Source: TC-15 sp034437275 (GTDB lineage: Bacteria; Chloroflexota; Anaerolineae; Aggregatilineales; Aggregatilineaceae). Taken from it: a stretch of 62,944 nt of DNA. The first letter of the stretch is position 1, and each line of letters opens with the position of its first letter. Positions 25,534-33,418 of the stretch are shown here, piece after piece. The notes beneath the pieces are model-generated. The model searched no databases, had not been told where the DNA came from, and saw nothing but the letters and a program-made list of their open reading frames with translations. The DNA is taken from assembly GCA_034437275.1 (NCBI GenBank), contig DAOTUD010000007.1, positions 1 to 62,944 on the forward strand, given 5' to 3'. Both the position numbers and the translations under genes were made by a program.

Positions 25534-26260
25534 CGCGGCGGTGTTGATCACGGTTAGCGTCGTACTGTTGGCGTGGCTGGGCTATGCGCTGCTGGCCCAG
25601 TGGCGGCTGGGCTGGTGGCGGCGCATCAGCCGGGTGATGGCGCGCCTGGAAGAAGGCGAAGTCGATACGCTGCTGGTCGAATTGCAATCGCAGTACACCG
25701 CCGACCCCACCTTCCAGCACGCGCTGGCGCTGAGCCTGGCCTACAACTACCAGGGCCAGGGACAGGCGGCGGAACCGCTGGCCCAAGAGGCGCTCGGACT
25801 GCTCGACGACGAATGCCGCGCCGGGGGCAACTTCGCCCGCCTGAAGTGCGACGTCGCCACCGGGCTGCTGTGCGACGCCTGGATCGCGCAGGGACGCTAT
25901 ACGCAGGCCGCCGAACGCCTGTTGCAGCGCGCCCCCCACTCCGGCCAGCCCCAGCACATGACCTATATCGCGGTGTGGTGTTACTTCCTGGCCGGGCAGC
26001 AGGCGCAGGCACGTAAAACGCTCAAGACGCTCAACATCCGCTATGGCCTCGCCGGGGAGTTGGAACCGCAGCACCGGCTGATGCTGGCCTACTTGCGGCA
26101 CCGGCTGCAAGGGGCCACCTTCCACCCCGACAACCTGCGCGACCAGATCGCCGCGTGGGAAGACGAAGCGCGCCGCAATGCGGGGAATCCCTTCGGCGCA
26201 CGGCTGCGCGCCATCCTGGATGATGTTCACACGGCGATAGAATCAGACAATGAAGATTGA
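25430..26260 (+). CDS. Membrane-anchored TPR-like protein, paralogue 2
   Basis: A 276-aa homologue of the gene at 24354: two N-terminal membrane helices (LTCLFGLLLVAAVFVLYDVA and AAVLITVSVVLLAWLGYALL), MARLEEGEVDTLL in place of LLRLEEGEAGTVL, helical repeats, and the shared tail WEDEARRNAGNPFG then RLRAILDDV. The tandem arrangement indicates duplication. Role unknown. Start ATG 25430 lies within the shortened paralogue. Confidence 0.78.
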   Translation: MNTPPMQHISLTCLFGLLLVAAVFVLYDVAGLSFNAAVLITVSVVLLAWLGYALLAQWRLGWWRRISRVMARLEEGEVDTLLVELQSQYTADPTFQHALALSLAYNYQGQGQAAEPLAQEALGLLDDECRAGGNFARLKCDVATGLLCDAWIAQGRYTQAAERLLQRAPHSGQPQHMTYIAVWCYFLAGQQAQARKTLKTLNIRYGLAGELEPQHRLMLAYLRHRLQGATFHPDNLRDQIAAWEDEARRNAGNPFGARLRAILDDVHTAIESDNED

Positions 26261-26310
26261 TATAATTTACGTAGTAGCCTGATACAGGAAAAAACTCGAA
26301 GGACAACGCT

Positions 26311-27504
26311 ATGACCGACACAATCCGCATGTACGGCGCGAACTGGTGCCCGGACTGCCGCCGCGCCAAGACGTTCTTCGGCGAGCAGCGGGTCCACTAC
26401 GAATACATCAACGTCGACGACAACCCCGCCGCCATGCAAGAAGTCGAGCGCATCAACCAGGGCATGCGCAGCATCCCGACCATCATCTTCCCGGACGGAT
26501 CAGTGCTCGTCGAGCCAAGCAACCAGGAACTCGCCACACAGCTTGGGCTGCAGCTCGAAGCCAGCCGCGACTTCTACGACGTGATCATCGTCGGGGGCGG
26601 TCCGGCGGGCCTGACGGCGGGCATCTACACCAGCCGCGAGGGCCTCAGCACGCTGCTGATCGAGAAAAGCGGCATCGGCGGGCAGGTCGGCATGACGCGC
26701 CACATGGAAAACTTCCCCGGCTTCGACCAGGGCATCAGCGGGGCCGACCTCGCCGACCGGCTGCGTCGCCAGGCCGAGCGCTTCGGCGTGGAGATTTTGC
26801 AAGCGCAGCGCGTGGCCGAACTGGGCGAGGACAGCCGCTACCGGCTGGTGCGCACCGCCGGCGGGGACGAATACTGCGGCGGCGTGGTGCTGCTGGCGAC
26901 GGGCAGCACCTACCGGCGGCTGGGCGTGCCCGGCGAATCGAAGCTGATCGGCATCAACATCCATTTCTGCGCAACGTGTGACGCGCCGTTTTACAAGGGG
27001 AAGGACGTGGTGGTGCTGGGCGGGGGCAACAGTGGCTTCCAGGAATCGCTGCACCTCTGCCAGTTCGCCGACCGGGTGACGATCCTGGAATACGCCCCGG
27101 AGCCGCGCGCCAGCCTCGTGCTCCAGCAGAAGATCGACGAGTGCGCCACTATCGACGTGCTGACCAACCAGGACGTGCAGGAGTTCCTCGTCAGCGAGGA
27201 CCGCCAGCTCGCCGGGCTGCGCGTCGTGGACCGCGCGACAGGTGCCGAACGGGTGGACCAGCCCGACGGCGTGTTCATCCTGATTGGCATGGAGCCGAAC
27301 AGCGCGCCGTTTGCACAGTGGGTAGACCGCGACGAACGCGGGTTCATCCTCACGCAGGACACGCTGGAGACGAGCATGCCGGGCGTGTTCGCGGCGGGGG
27401 ATGTGCGCGCGCGCAGCACCAAGCAGGCCGCGGCGGCAGCCGGCGAGGGTGCCACCGCCGCGTTGATGATGCGCCAGTATCTCGAACGGCTGGCCGCGGT
27501 GTGA
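26311..27504 (+). CDS. Glutaredoxin-thioredoxin reductase fusion
   Basis: A 397-aa fusion. Residues 1-80 are a glutaredoxin/mycoredoxin-like domain with WCPDC (Cys 13, Cys 16) and the cis-Pro stretch RSIPTIIF. From about residue 90 follows a thioredoxin reductase: FAD-binding VIIVGGGPAGLTAG, the redox pair CATC (Cys 220, Cys 223), NADPH-binding VVLGGGNSG, and a C-terminal FAD-contact VFAAGDVRA. Electrons would pass from NADPH through FAD to the attached glutaredoxin. AAGGA precedes ATG 26311; a TATAAT at 26261-26266 is the probable -10 box. Confidence 0.93.
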   Translation: MTDTIRMYGANWCPDCRRAKTFFGEQRVHYEYINVDDNPAAMQEVERINQGMRSIPTIIFPDGSVLVEPSNQELATQLGLQLEASRDFYDVIIVGGGPAGLTAGIYTSREGLSTLLIEKSGIGGQVGMTRHMENFPGFDQGISGADLADRLRRQAERFGVEILQAQRVAELGEDSRYRLVRTAGGDEYCGGVVLLATGSTYRRLGVPGESKLIGINIHFCATCDAPFYKGKDVVVLGGGNSGFQESLHLCQFADRVTILEYAPEPRASLVLQQKIDECATIDVLTNQDVQEFLVSEDRQLAGLRVVDRATGAERVDQPDGVFILIGMEPNSAPFAQWVDRDERGFILTQDTLETSMPGVFAAGDVRARSTKQAAAAAGEGATAALMMRQYLERLAAV

Positions 27505-27511
27505 GCAGGCG

Positions 27512-28096
27512 TCAGGTCGTGAGCATGTCCTGCGGCAGGTGCGGGACGTAATTCACGCCGCGCAGATCCCACAGCCCATCCTGCCACGTCAAATAGTGCA
27601 TCGCGCCGTTGTTCATCCAGATGTAAAAATGGTGAGCCTGCATCAACATGCGCAGCATGGTGCTGGCCGTGCCACCGTGACAGATCACCACCAGGGTACG
27701 CATCGAGGACGGGTTCGCGATCAGCCGGTTGAGCACGCGGCGGGTCTGCTCGGTGAAGCGCTGGTAATAGTTGTCGTGCGGCAGTACATAGTAGTGCGGC
27801 CCGGTGTCCGCCGGATGCACCAGGCGCGGCAGTTCCATGAGCAGGTCGCGGTCGGTTTCGCGCAGGTCGTCATCCACGCGGATCGGCGCGTCGACGTACC
27901 GGCTCAAGATCGAGGTAGTTTCGCGCGCCCGGCGCAGCGGGCTGCAGATCAACGCGTCGATGCCGGGTTCGTTGTCTTGCAACCACTGGCCCAGCAGCTC
28001 GACCTGCCGCTTGCCGAGTTCGGTCAGGTACAGGTTGTCGCCTTCCTCACCCATGCGGTATTCCGCCTGTCCATGGCGCACCAGAATCAAACGCAT
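27512..28096 (-). CDS. Histidine phosphatase family protein (phosphoglycerate mutase-like)
   Basis: A 194-aa member of the branch-1 histidine phosphatase family: N-terminal MRLILVRHGQAEY with the phosphorylated His, the second-strand CSPLRRARETTSIL, a Glu-bearing loop (DDLRETDRDL), and VICHGGTASTML with the second His. The substrate is not identifiable; members act on phosphosugars, cobalamin precursors or other phosphoesters. Convergent with the reductase gene, separated by seven bases. Confidence 0.9.
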   Translation of the reverse strand: MRLILVRHGQAEYRMGEEGDNLYLTELGKRQVELLGQWLQDNEPGIDALICSPLRRARETTSILSRYVDAPIRVDDDLRETDRDLLMELPRLVHPADTGPHYYVLPHDNYYQRFTEQTRRVLNRLIANPSSMRTLVVICHGGTASTMLRMLMQAHHFYIWMNNGAMHYLTWQDGLWDLRGVNYVPHLPQDMLTT

Positions 28097-28173
28097 AGCT
28101 TTCTTATCCTTGCCATACTGCGGGGTCCATGCCCGCGATTATACGGGGCAGACCAGATTTGGTCAACGCGGGG

Positions 28174-29697
28174 TCAACGCTGCGCCCCGTCGATCCACTG
28201 CTGCATCAACTCGGCCTGGTCGGCAGCGCCCATCTGCTGGAAGTAACGCTGCGCTGCGACCCAACACTCGACGGCAGCCTCGACATCGCCAATGTCCTCG
28301 TAGGCCAACCCCAGGTTGGCGCGGGTCTTGGCGTATTCGATCGGGGAGTCGTCCGGCGTATAATGCTGGAGCGCCTCGGCGTAGGCCTGCATCGCCCGTT
28401 TGAGGTTATCGACCCGGTCTTCGACCTTCGCTAGCGAGTGATAGGCCATCCCCAGGTTGTTCTGGGCCGCCGCATAGGACAGCGGCGCGGAGTCCGGGGT
28501 GTGGAACCTGAGCGCTTCGTGATAAGCCTGGATCGCCAGCGCCAGGTTTTCGCGGCGGTCTTGCAGCTCGGACAGCGCGCGGTAGGCCGTGCCCAGGTTG
28601 TTCTGCGTGGTGGCATACGCCTGGGGGAAAGCGTCGGGCGTGCGGAAGCGCAGCGCCGCCTGGTAGGCGTCGATGGCCTGCTGCAAATACGCCAGTTCTT
28701 TGCGGGGCTTGACGCCGGCCAGGTCGCGGTACACGTTGCCCAGGTTGTTCTGGGTGGCGGCGTGGTCCAGCGGGGCAGATTCGGGCGTGTAATATTTGAG
28801 TGCAGCCCAGTACGCGACCAGGGCACGCTCCAGGTTTTCGACCCGGTTCTCGATGCCGGCCAGTTCGCGGCTGGCGTTGCCCAGGTTGTGCTGGGTGGCG
28901 GCATAGGCCAGGGGATCGTCTTCTGGCGTGCGGAAGGCCAGCGAGGCATGGTAGGCATCCACCGCGCGGCGCAGGTTTTCTGCCCGTTCCTCCAGGTGGG
29001 CCAGGTCGGCGTAGGCCGATCCCAGGTTGCTCTGCGCGACGGCGAAGGCCTGCGGGGTGTTCTCGAAGTTGTGGAAGGCCAGCGCTTCCTGGTAGGCCTG
29101 AATCGCGCGGCGCAGGTTGGCCCGGCGATCCCCGCCGGGTATGTTCTGGTAGGCCACGCCCAGGCTGTTCTGGACCGCGCCCCACAGATAATCGCCCGCT
29201 TCGGGCGTAAGCACTTCGCCCGCCCGCCGCAGCCATTCGATGTTCAGATCGTGGCGGCCCTGCACGATCAAAAAATCGCTGGCCGCATTGTACAGCCAGT
29301 ACGCCATCTCGCCATCGCTGGCCACCAGTGCCCCCTCGAAGGCAGCGGCCAGGTTGTCGAACTCCGGTTGCAACGCGGCGTAGTCTTGCTGGTCACGGCA
29401 CCGGCGGGCCAGGCGTTCGTAGTAGGTGTAATGTGCCTGGCGTGCGGAGTCATCGGGGTCCAGCGCGGCGCGCACCTGTGGGGCGAGCCGATAGCGTGCG
29501 TCCGCGCGCTCGATCATCCCCCATTCTTGCAGCACCGTCAGGATCGCTTCCAGTTTCTGCACGTCGTCAAGTTCCAGGATCGCGCGGGCCGCCTCGCCCG
29601 TGAACCCACCCCGGCACAAGGCGAGCCTGCGCAGCGCTGCCGCTGGAGCCGGTCCGTGCTGCTGCGTCATGTCGTCCAGCCGTTCGTGAATAGTCAT
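28174..29697 (-). CDS. Winged-helix plus tetratricopeptide-repeat protein
   Basis: A 507-aa protein. The first about 110 residues resemble the winged-helix segment that follows the ATPase of STAND regulators (LALCRGGFTGEAARAILEL; LQEWGMIERADARYRLAPQV). Then come about six repeats of roughly 47 residues with the core TQNNLGNVYRDLAG and LQQAIDAYQAALRF, i.e. TPR units of the long type. No P-loop is present, so it is a STAND-like architecture without its NTPase. It probably acts as an adaptor or sensor. GGAGG lies before ATG 29697. Confidence 0.85.
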   Translation of the reverse strand: MTIHERLDDMTQQHGPAPAAALRRLALCRGGFTGEAARAILELDDVQKLEAILTVLQEWGMIERADARYRLAPQVRAALDPDDSARQAHYTYYERLARRCRDQQDYAALQPEFDNLAAAFEGALVASDGEMAYWLYNAASDFLIVQGRHDLNIEWLRRAGEVLTPEAGDYLWGAVQNSLGVAYQNIPGGDRRANLRRAIQAYQEALAFHNFENTPQAFAVAQSNLGSAYADLAHLEERAENLRRAVDAYHASLAFRTPEDDPLAYAATQHNLGNASRELAGIENRVENLERALVAYWAALKYYTPESAPLDHAATQNNLGNVYRDLAGVKPRKELAYLQQAIDAYQAALRFRTPDAFPQAYATTQNNLGTAYRALSELQDRRENLALAIQAYHEALRFHTPDSAPLSYAAAQNNLGMAYHSLAKVEDRVDNLKRAMQAYAEALQHYTPDDSPIEYAKTRANLGLAYEDIGDVEAAVECWVAAQRYFQQMGAADQAELMQQWIDGAQR

Positions 29698-29792
29698 AAT
29701 GCCTCCGTTTAGAATCCAGACACCCCTTCATCATACTGCAAAATGCCGAAAAATGTGGATCGGCCCGGTTTCCATCTTTTAAGTGGACAAAA

Positions 29793-29821
29793 CGCCCTGC
29801 CGGGGGTCTGCCGGCAGGGCG
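29793..29821 (-). terminator. Terminator after the DUF4397 gene
   Basis: CGCCCTGCCG (29793-29802) pairs with CGGCAGGGCG (29812-29821). Read leftward it is followed by TTTTGT, fitting termination of the gene ending at 29854. Confidence 0.75.
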
Positions 29822-29853
29822 GATTGTATCACAAACGGCCCGGTACGTGGGGG

Positions 29854-31731
29854 TCAGGGTGTGGCTTCGACGACGATTGTCTCCAGGCCGGTGGGGTCGG
29901 TATAGACCCCCGCGACCACAATGGTATACACGACACCACTCTCGACTTCCAGCCCCTGCACGGACGCCACCGCGCCGAGGTCGGTCACGAAGTTGAACGA
30001 GTAGGTCCCGGCGTCCAAGTTGGCATTGCTGCTGGCCCCGCCGTTCGGGATGTTGTCGACGACCTGCGTGTTACCGGTCGGGTTGTAGACCGCCACACCG
30101 GGCAGGTCAATCCCCGCGTTGATGAAGCGCACCCGGCTCTTGCCCGGCGACAGCATCTCCAGGTTGTCCGGCGCGATGCCGATGCGCGCCCCGTCGGGCG
30201 GCCCGTAGATAAAGAACGTGCGCGGGAAGTTATCGCCGGTCAGCTCGGCCTGGACCGAGTCGAGGGGTTCGGTGGTGTCGTCCGCCGGGGCGGCCCCCAC
30301 CGGGTACACCTCGATCGTGTAGACATCCGGCGCGTAGAGCATATACTCGGTGCTCATCTTATACACCAGGCTGGACATCACCTTTTCGCCGTTCATGTAT
30401 ACGTCCACCGGCGGCCCCCAGATGTTGAAGTGCGCCCAGCGGATCGCGGCGTAAGTCGGCACGTTCTCGGTCGACACGGCGACGGTGTTCATCAGCGGGT
30501 CGTTGGGATCGTCGTCGAACGCGATCAGCATGGTGACGGTCCCGGCGGGCATCTGGATGCCGCCCTTTTCCATCACGTTGTCACCAGACGCGGCGTCGAC
30601 GAAGCGGATGTTGTAGCTCCCGGCAGGCACCACGCGCCCGGCCTGATCGTACACGTCGACGGAGTCGAACAGCGTGCCGCCTTCCATGCGTTCGACCTTG
30701 ATCGGCGGGTTGCCGGTCGCCAGGTTAATCACCGTCAGCCGCGAGGACTGCGGCGGCAGCGGGCTGAAGTCGCCCGTATACGCGGCCACCTCGACCGCAT
30801 CGCCGCTGCCCTGCGCCACGAACAACACGTTCTGGTTGGCGTCGATCTCCGTCGTCAGCGTGGCCAGCGGGGTGCTGTTGTCCGGGCCGGTACCGGATTG
30901 GTAGAGGTCGACCTGATATGGGCCAGGGCCGGCCACATAGTAGTGCTGGACATTGCCAAACGGCACGCCGGAATACAGCGGGGCCGGTTCCTGGTTGATG
31001 TGGACGTTCAGTGGCCCGGCGTCCGGGGCCATGTTCGCAAAGCGGAACTGGCTGGTCGGCTCGGGCTTGAGCACCGTGCTCTCGGCGACCACCAGCCGGA
31101 ACGCCCCCGAGGCCGCCGTCCCCACCACAAACGCGGTATAGGCGCGGTCTTCGGTAAACTGGCGTCCGCTGTCGGTCACGACCGGGGTGCCGTCGGCGGT
31201 GGTCACAGCGATATCATAGCTGCCGGCGAACACATAGCCCGGCGCGCTCACCCCTTGATACGCCAGGTCGCTGGCGATGGCCGTCGCGTTCACCGACACA
31301 TTCACCGGCGGGGCGTCCGGGCTGGCGTGCACGACCGTCAGCCGCGCAGCGTTGCGCGGCGGGGCACTCACATCGTCGACAATCGCCATGGCTTCGAGTT
31401 CGGCCAGGGTGCCGACTGCCGCGATGGTCACGCGCTGGTTGGCCTCGAGCGTGACCGTCACGCTGGCCAGGTCTTCGGCTCCGCCTGCCGTGCGGAAGCT
31501 GAAGGTATGCTCGCCCACGGGCACATCACGATAGCCGGCCATACCCCGCACACCGCTTTCGGCGACCGCGCCATCCAGGTAGATGTCCAGGCTCGGCGCG
31601 TCAAACGAAGCGTGCACAAACCGGACGCGCGCGATGGCGTCCTGCGCCGCCGGAGAAGCCCCGGTCGCAGCGGTCGGTACCAGCGCCGCCAGCAGCGCCA
31701 CAACGAACAACATGGAACGAAAACGTAACAT
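29854..31731 (-). CDS. Exported DUF4397-repeat protein
   Basis: A 625-aa secreted protein. A signal peptide (MLFVVALLAALVPTAATGAS) is followed by about five DUF4397 units, recognisable as VRFVHASFDAPSLDIYLDG, LTVVHASPDAPPVNVSVN, FRFANMAPDAGPLNVHIN, IRWAHFNIWGPPVDVYMNG and VRFINAGIDLPGVAVY. These immunoglobulin-like beta modules are common on cell-surface proteins of Chloroflexota and other bacteria; their ligands are unknown. Start ATG 31731 is chosen because AAGGAG lies just upstream and the signal peptide begins there. A terminator follows. Confidence 0.88.
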   Translation of the reverse strand: MLRFRSMLFVVALLAALVPTAATGASPAAQDAIARVRFVHASFDAPSLDIYLDGAVAESGVRGMAGYRDVPVGEHTFSFRTAGGAEDLASVTVTLEANQRVTIAAVGTLAELEAMAIVDDVSAPPRNAARLTVVHASPDAPPVNVSVNATAIASDLAYQGVSAPGYVFAGSYDIAVTTADGTPVVTDSGRQFTEDRAYTAFVVGTAASGAFRLVVAESTVLKPEPTSQFRFANMAPDAGPLNVHINQEPAPLYSGVPFGNVQHYYVAGPGPYQVDLYQSGTGPDNSTPLATLTTEIDANQNVLFVAQGSGDAVEVAAYTGDFSPLPPQSSRLTVINLATGNPPIKVERMEGGTLFDSVDVYDQAGRVVPAGSYNIRFVDAASGDNVMEKGGIQMPAGTVTMLIAFDDDPNDPLMNTVAVSTENVPTYAAIRWAHFNIWGPPVDVYMNGEKVMSSLVYKMSTEYMLYAPDVYTIEVYPVGAAPADDTTEPLDSVQAELTGDNFPRTFFIYGPPDGARIGIAPDNLEMLSPGKSRVRFINAGIDLPGVAVYNPTGNTQVVDNIPNGGASSNANLDAGTYSFNFVTDLGAVASVQGLEVESGVVYTIVVAGVYTDPTGLETIVVEATP

Positions 31732-31897
31732 GAAGATACTCCTTAATGATTTATGTCCCACCATATGCTTTATTGTAGCGGAATTACCGCAGTCAGCGAG
31801 TGGACCTCTTTCCTACTCGCATTTCACGATTCGCCGCATTCCCGGTACAATAGCGGGCATAGATGGTAAGCTGTAGTCACTTCATGGAGACGTTGAG

Positions 31898-32128
31898 ATG
31901 TCCGAATTTCTGAACGAAATCTACAAAACCGGCGACACCGCCCCCGAAAGCGGCGTCTACCAGTTGGCGGGCGAAGACCCGGACGGCAATGAACGCCGCA
32001 ACCTGGGGCGCGTGATCCGCGCGGAACAAGGCGAGGAACTGCCCGGCCACCCCGACACCGACGCCGAAGCCGAATGGCGCTTGATCCGCATCGCGGCAGA
32101 CGAACAGCAGCTCGAAGCGCTCTACTAG
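31898..32128 (+). CDS. Small YjzC-like protein
   Basis: A 76-aa soluble protein. The segment YKTGDTAPESGVYQLAG resembles the GDxAPxSGxY motif of the YjzC family of small bacterial proteins of unknown function; the C-terminal half (HPDTDAEAEWRLI) is acidic. It is divergent from the DUF4397 gene. GGAGACG lies upstream of the ATG. The family match is from pattern memory only. Confidence 0.6.
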   Translation: MSEFLNEIYKTGDTAPESGVYQLAGEDPDGNERRNLGRVIRAEQGEELPGHPDTDAEAEWRLIRIAADEQQLEALY

Positions 32129-32240
32129 CGGCGGGCAAACGCACACACCGCCCGGATCGCGCCATGTGCGCCGTGATCGGGGCGGTGTGGTGGTTCAACC
32201 TTCCGCATTCGCGTGCAGCGCATAGCCCTGCAAGTTGGGG

Positions 32241-33086
32241 TTATTTGTGCCGAAATGCCCCCTGCACCATCTCCGGGCTGAAGAACGTCCCGGCTTCGCC
32301 TTCAGTCGCGTAGCGGTACAGCGCGGCGGTGTAGATGCCTTGCAGCGTGCTGCTCAGCAAGCTGACGGCCACGATCAACAGCACCACCAACGCAACTCCT
32401 AGCACGATCAGCGCCGCCGATCCGGTCGCCGAAGCCAGCAGGATGATCGGCAGGCCGACCACCAACCCCACGCCCAGCCCGATCAGCATGAAGATCAGGC
32501 CGATGCTGAAATTGCCCACGATCTGCTCGCCCCAGGTGCGCTTGAGCAGGCTGCCGCTGCGCTTGATGGCGTCGATGGGGCCGATATCCTCGACGACCAG
32601 CACCGGCACCACCAGGTAGGTGATCAGGTTCCACGCCATTTCGCCGATCCACGCGACAATCGCCCCGACCAGTTCGCCGCGCTCGCGGATCGCGCGCAGG
32701 ATCATGCCGACGGTGGCCGCGATCACCGCGTAACCCAAAATCTGCCCGACGTGCTTCGACGCGATGCGGAATCCGTCGCGCACGGTGGGATCGCCGCCGT
32801 TGAGCCGGATCATGGCCGCCCCAACCAGCGCCGCGTTGGAGAAGATGATCACGAAGTACATCACCACGTAGAACAAAAACCCGACGATCAACGTGGGGAT
32901 GCCTGCATCCCCCTGGGCGGCGCTTTCAAACATCCCTGCCGCGAACATCGGCAGCGCAAAGGCGGCCATCACGATCAGCACGCCGATGCCGGACACGATG
33001 GGGAAGACGATCAGTTCTTTGTCCTGCTTGAGGACGCCAAAGCTGGCTTTGACCAGTTCCCAGCTATTGGAAATACGATCAAACAT
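32241..33086 (-). CDS. Multi-pass membrane protein (DUF6159-like)
   Basis: A 281-aa protein with six predicted membrane helices and the opening FDRISNSWELVKASFGVLKQ followed by DKELIVFPIVSGI, which matches the start of DUF6159-type proteins. Glycine-rich helices (ILGVALVVLLIVAVSLL) and a short cytoplasmic tail follow. Function unknown; it stands alone between a small gene and a repeat element. Confidence 0.75.
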   Translation of the reverse strand: MFDRISNSWELVKASFGVLKQDKELIVFPIVSGIGVLIVMAAFALPMFAAGMFESAAQGDAGIPTLIVGFLFYVVMYFVIIFSNAALVGAAMIRLNGGDPTVRDGFRIASKHVGQILGYAVIAATVGMILRAIRERGELVGAIVAWIGEMAWNLITYLVVPVLVVEDIGPIDAIKRSGSLLKRTWGEQIVGNFSIGLIFMLIGLGVGLVVGLPIILLASATGSAALIVLGVALVVLLIVAVSLLSSTLQGIYTAALYRYATEGEAGTFFSPEMVQGAFRHK

Positions 33087-33217
33087 AAGGTTCCATGCCT
33101 CCTGATTTGGTTGGCTTGTCTCTGTGCCTAGTATACCGTCTCGGCGTTGTCAACACATCCCGGCCAGCTGATATCAAGCTGACGAAGCTGCACGCCTGCC
33201 GGATTCCACCTATACTA

Positions 33218-33383
33218 GAGCGTGTTATGAACTTACGCAGGCTGTTTACAGAGGATTGTTCCCGTAAGTTTTACCCCTTCCTAAATCCCTCCCCGTAAAC
33301 GGAGAGGGACTTGCGCCTCCCCCCTTTCTCCGCGTGCGGGGAAAGGGGTCGGGGGATAGGGGTAAAAAGTGCATAACAGCCTC
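33218..33383. repeat. MITE-like dispersed repeat, copy 1 (166 bp)
   Basis: Begins GAGCGTGTTATGAACTTACG and ends in the inverse of GAGGCTGTTATGCACTTTTT, so the ends are imperfect inverted repeats of about 18 bp. TA flanks both sides (33216-33217, 33384-33385). No coding capacity. Its right end is 35 bases from the start of the hydrolase gene at 33419. Confidence 0.85.
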
Positions 33384-33418
33384 TAATCCTTGCGAAGTCT
33401 ACGAGAGGAGCGCAAACA

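Noticed and set aside
29743..31728. 661-codon rightward frame opposite the DUF4397 gene
   Set aside because: His/Arg/Gly-rich composition without domains; it is an antisense shadow of GC-rich codons in a clearly coding leftward gene with signal peptide and repeats.
33218..33383. MITE copy read as a terminator or attenuator of the neighbouring gene
   Set aside because: The same 130-166 bp unit recurs twice more with TA duplications and both orientations, so a mobile repeat explains it better.
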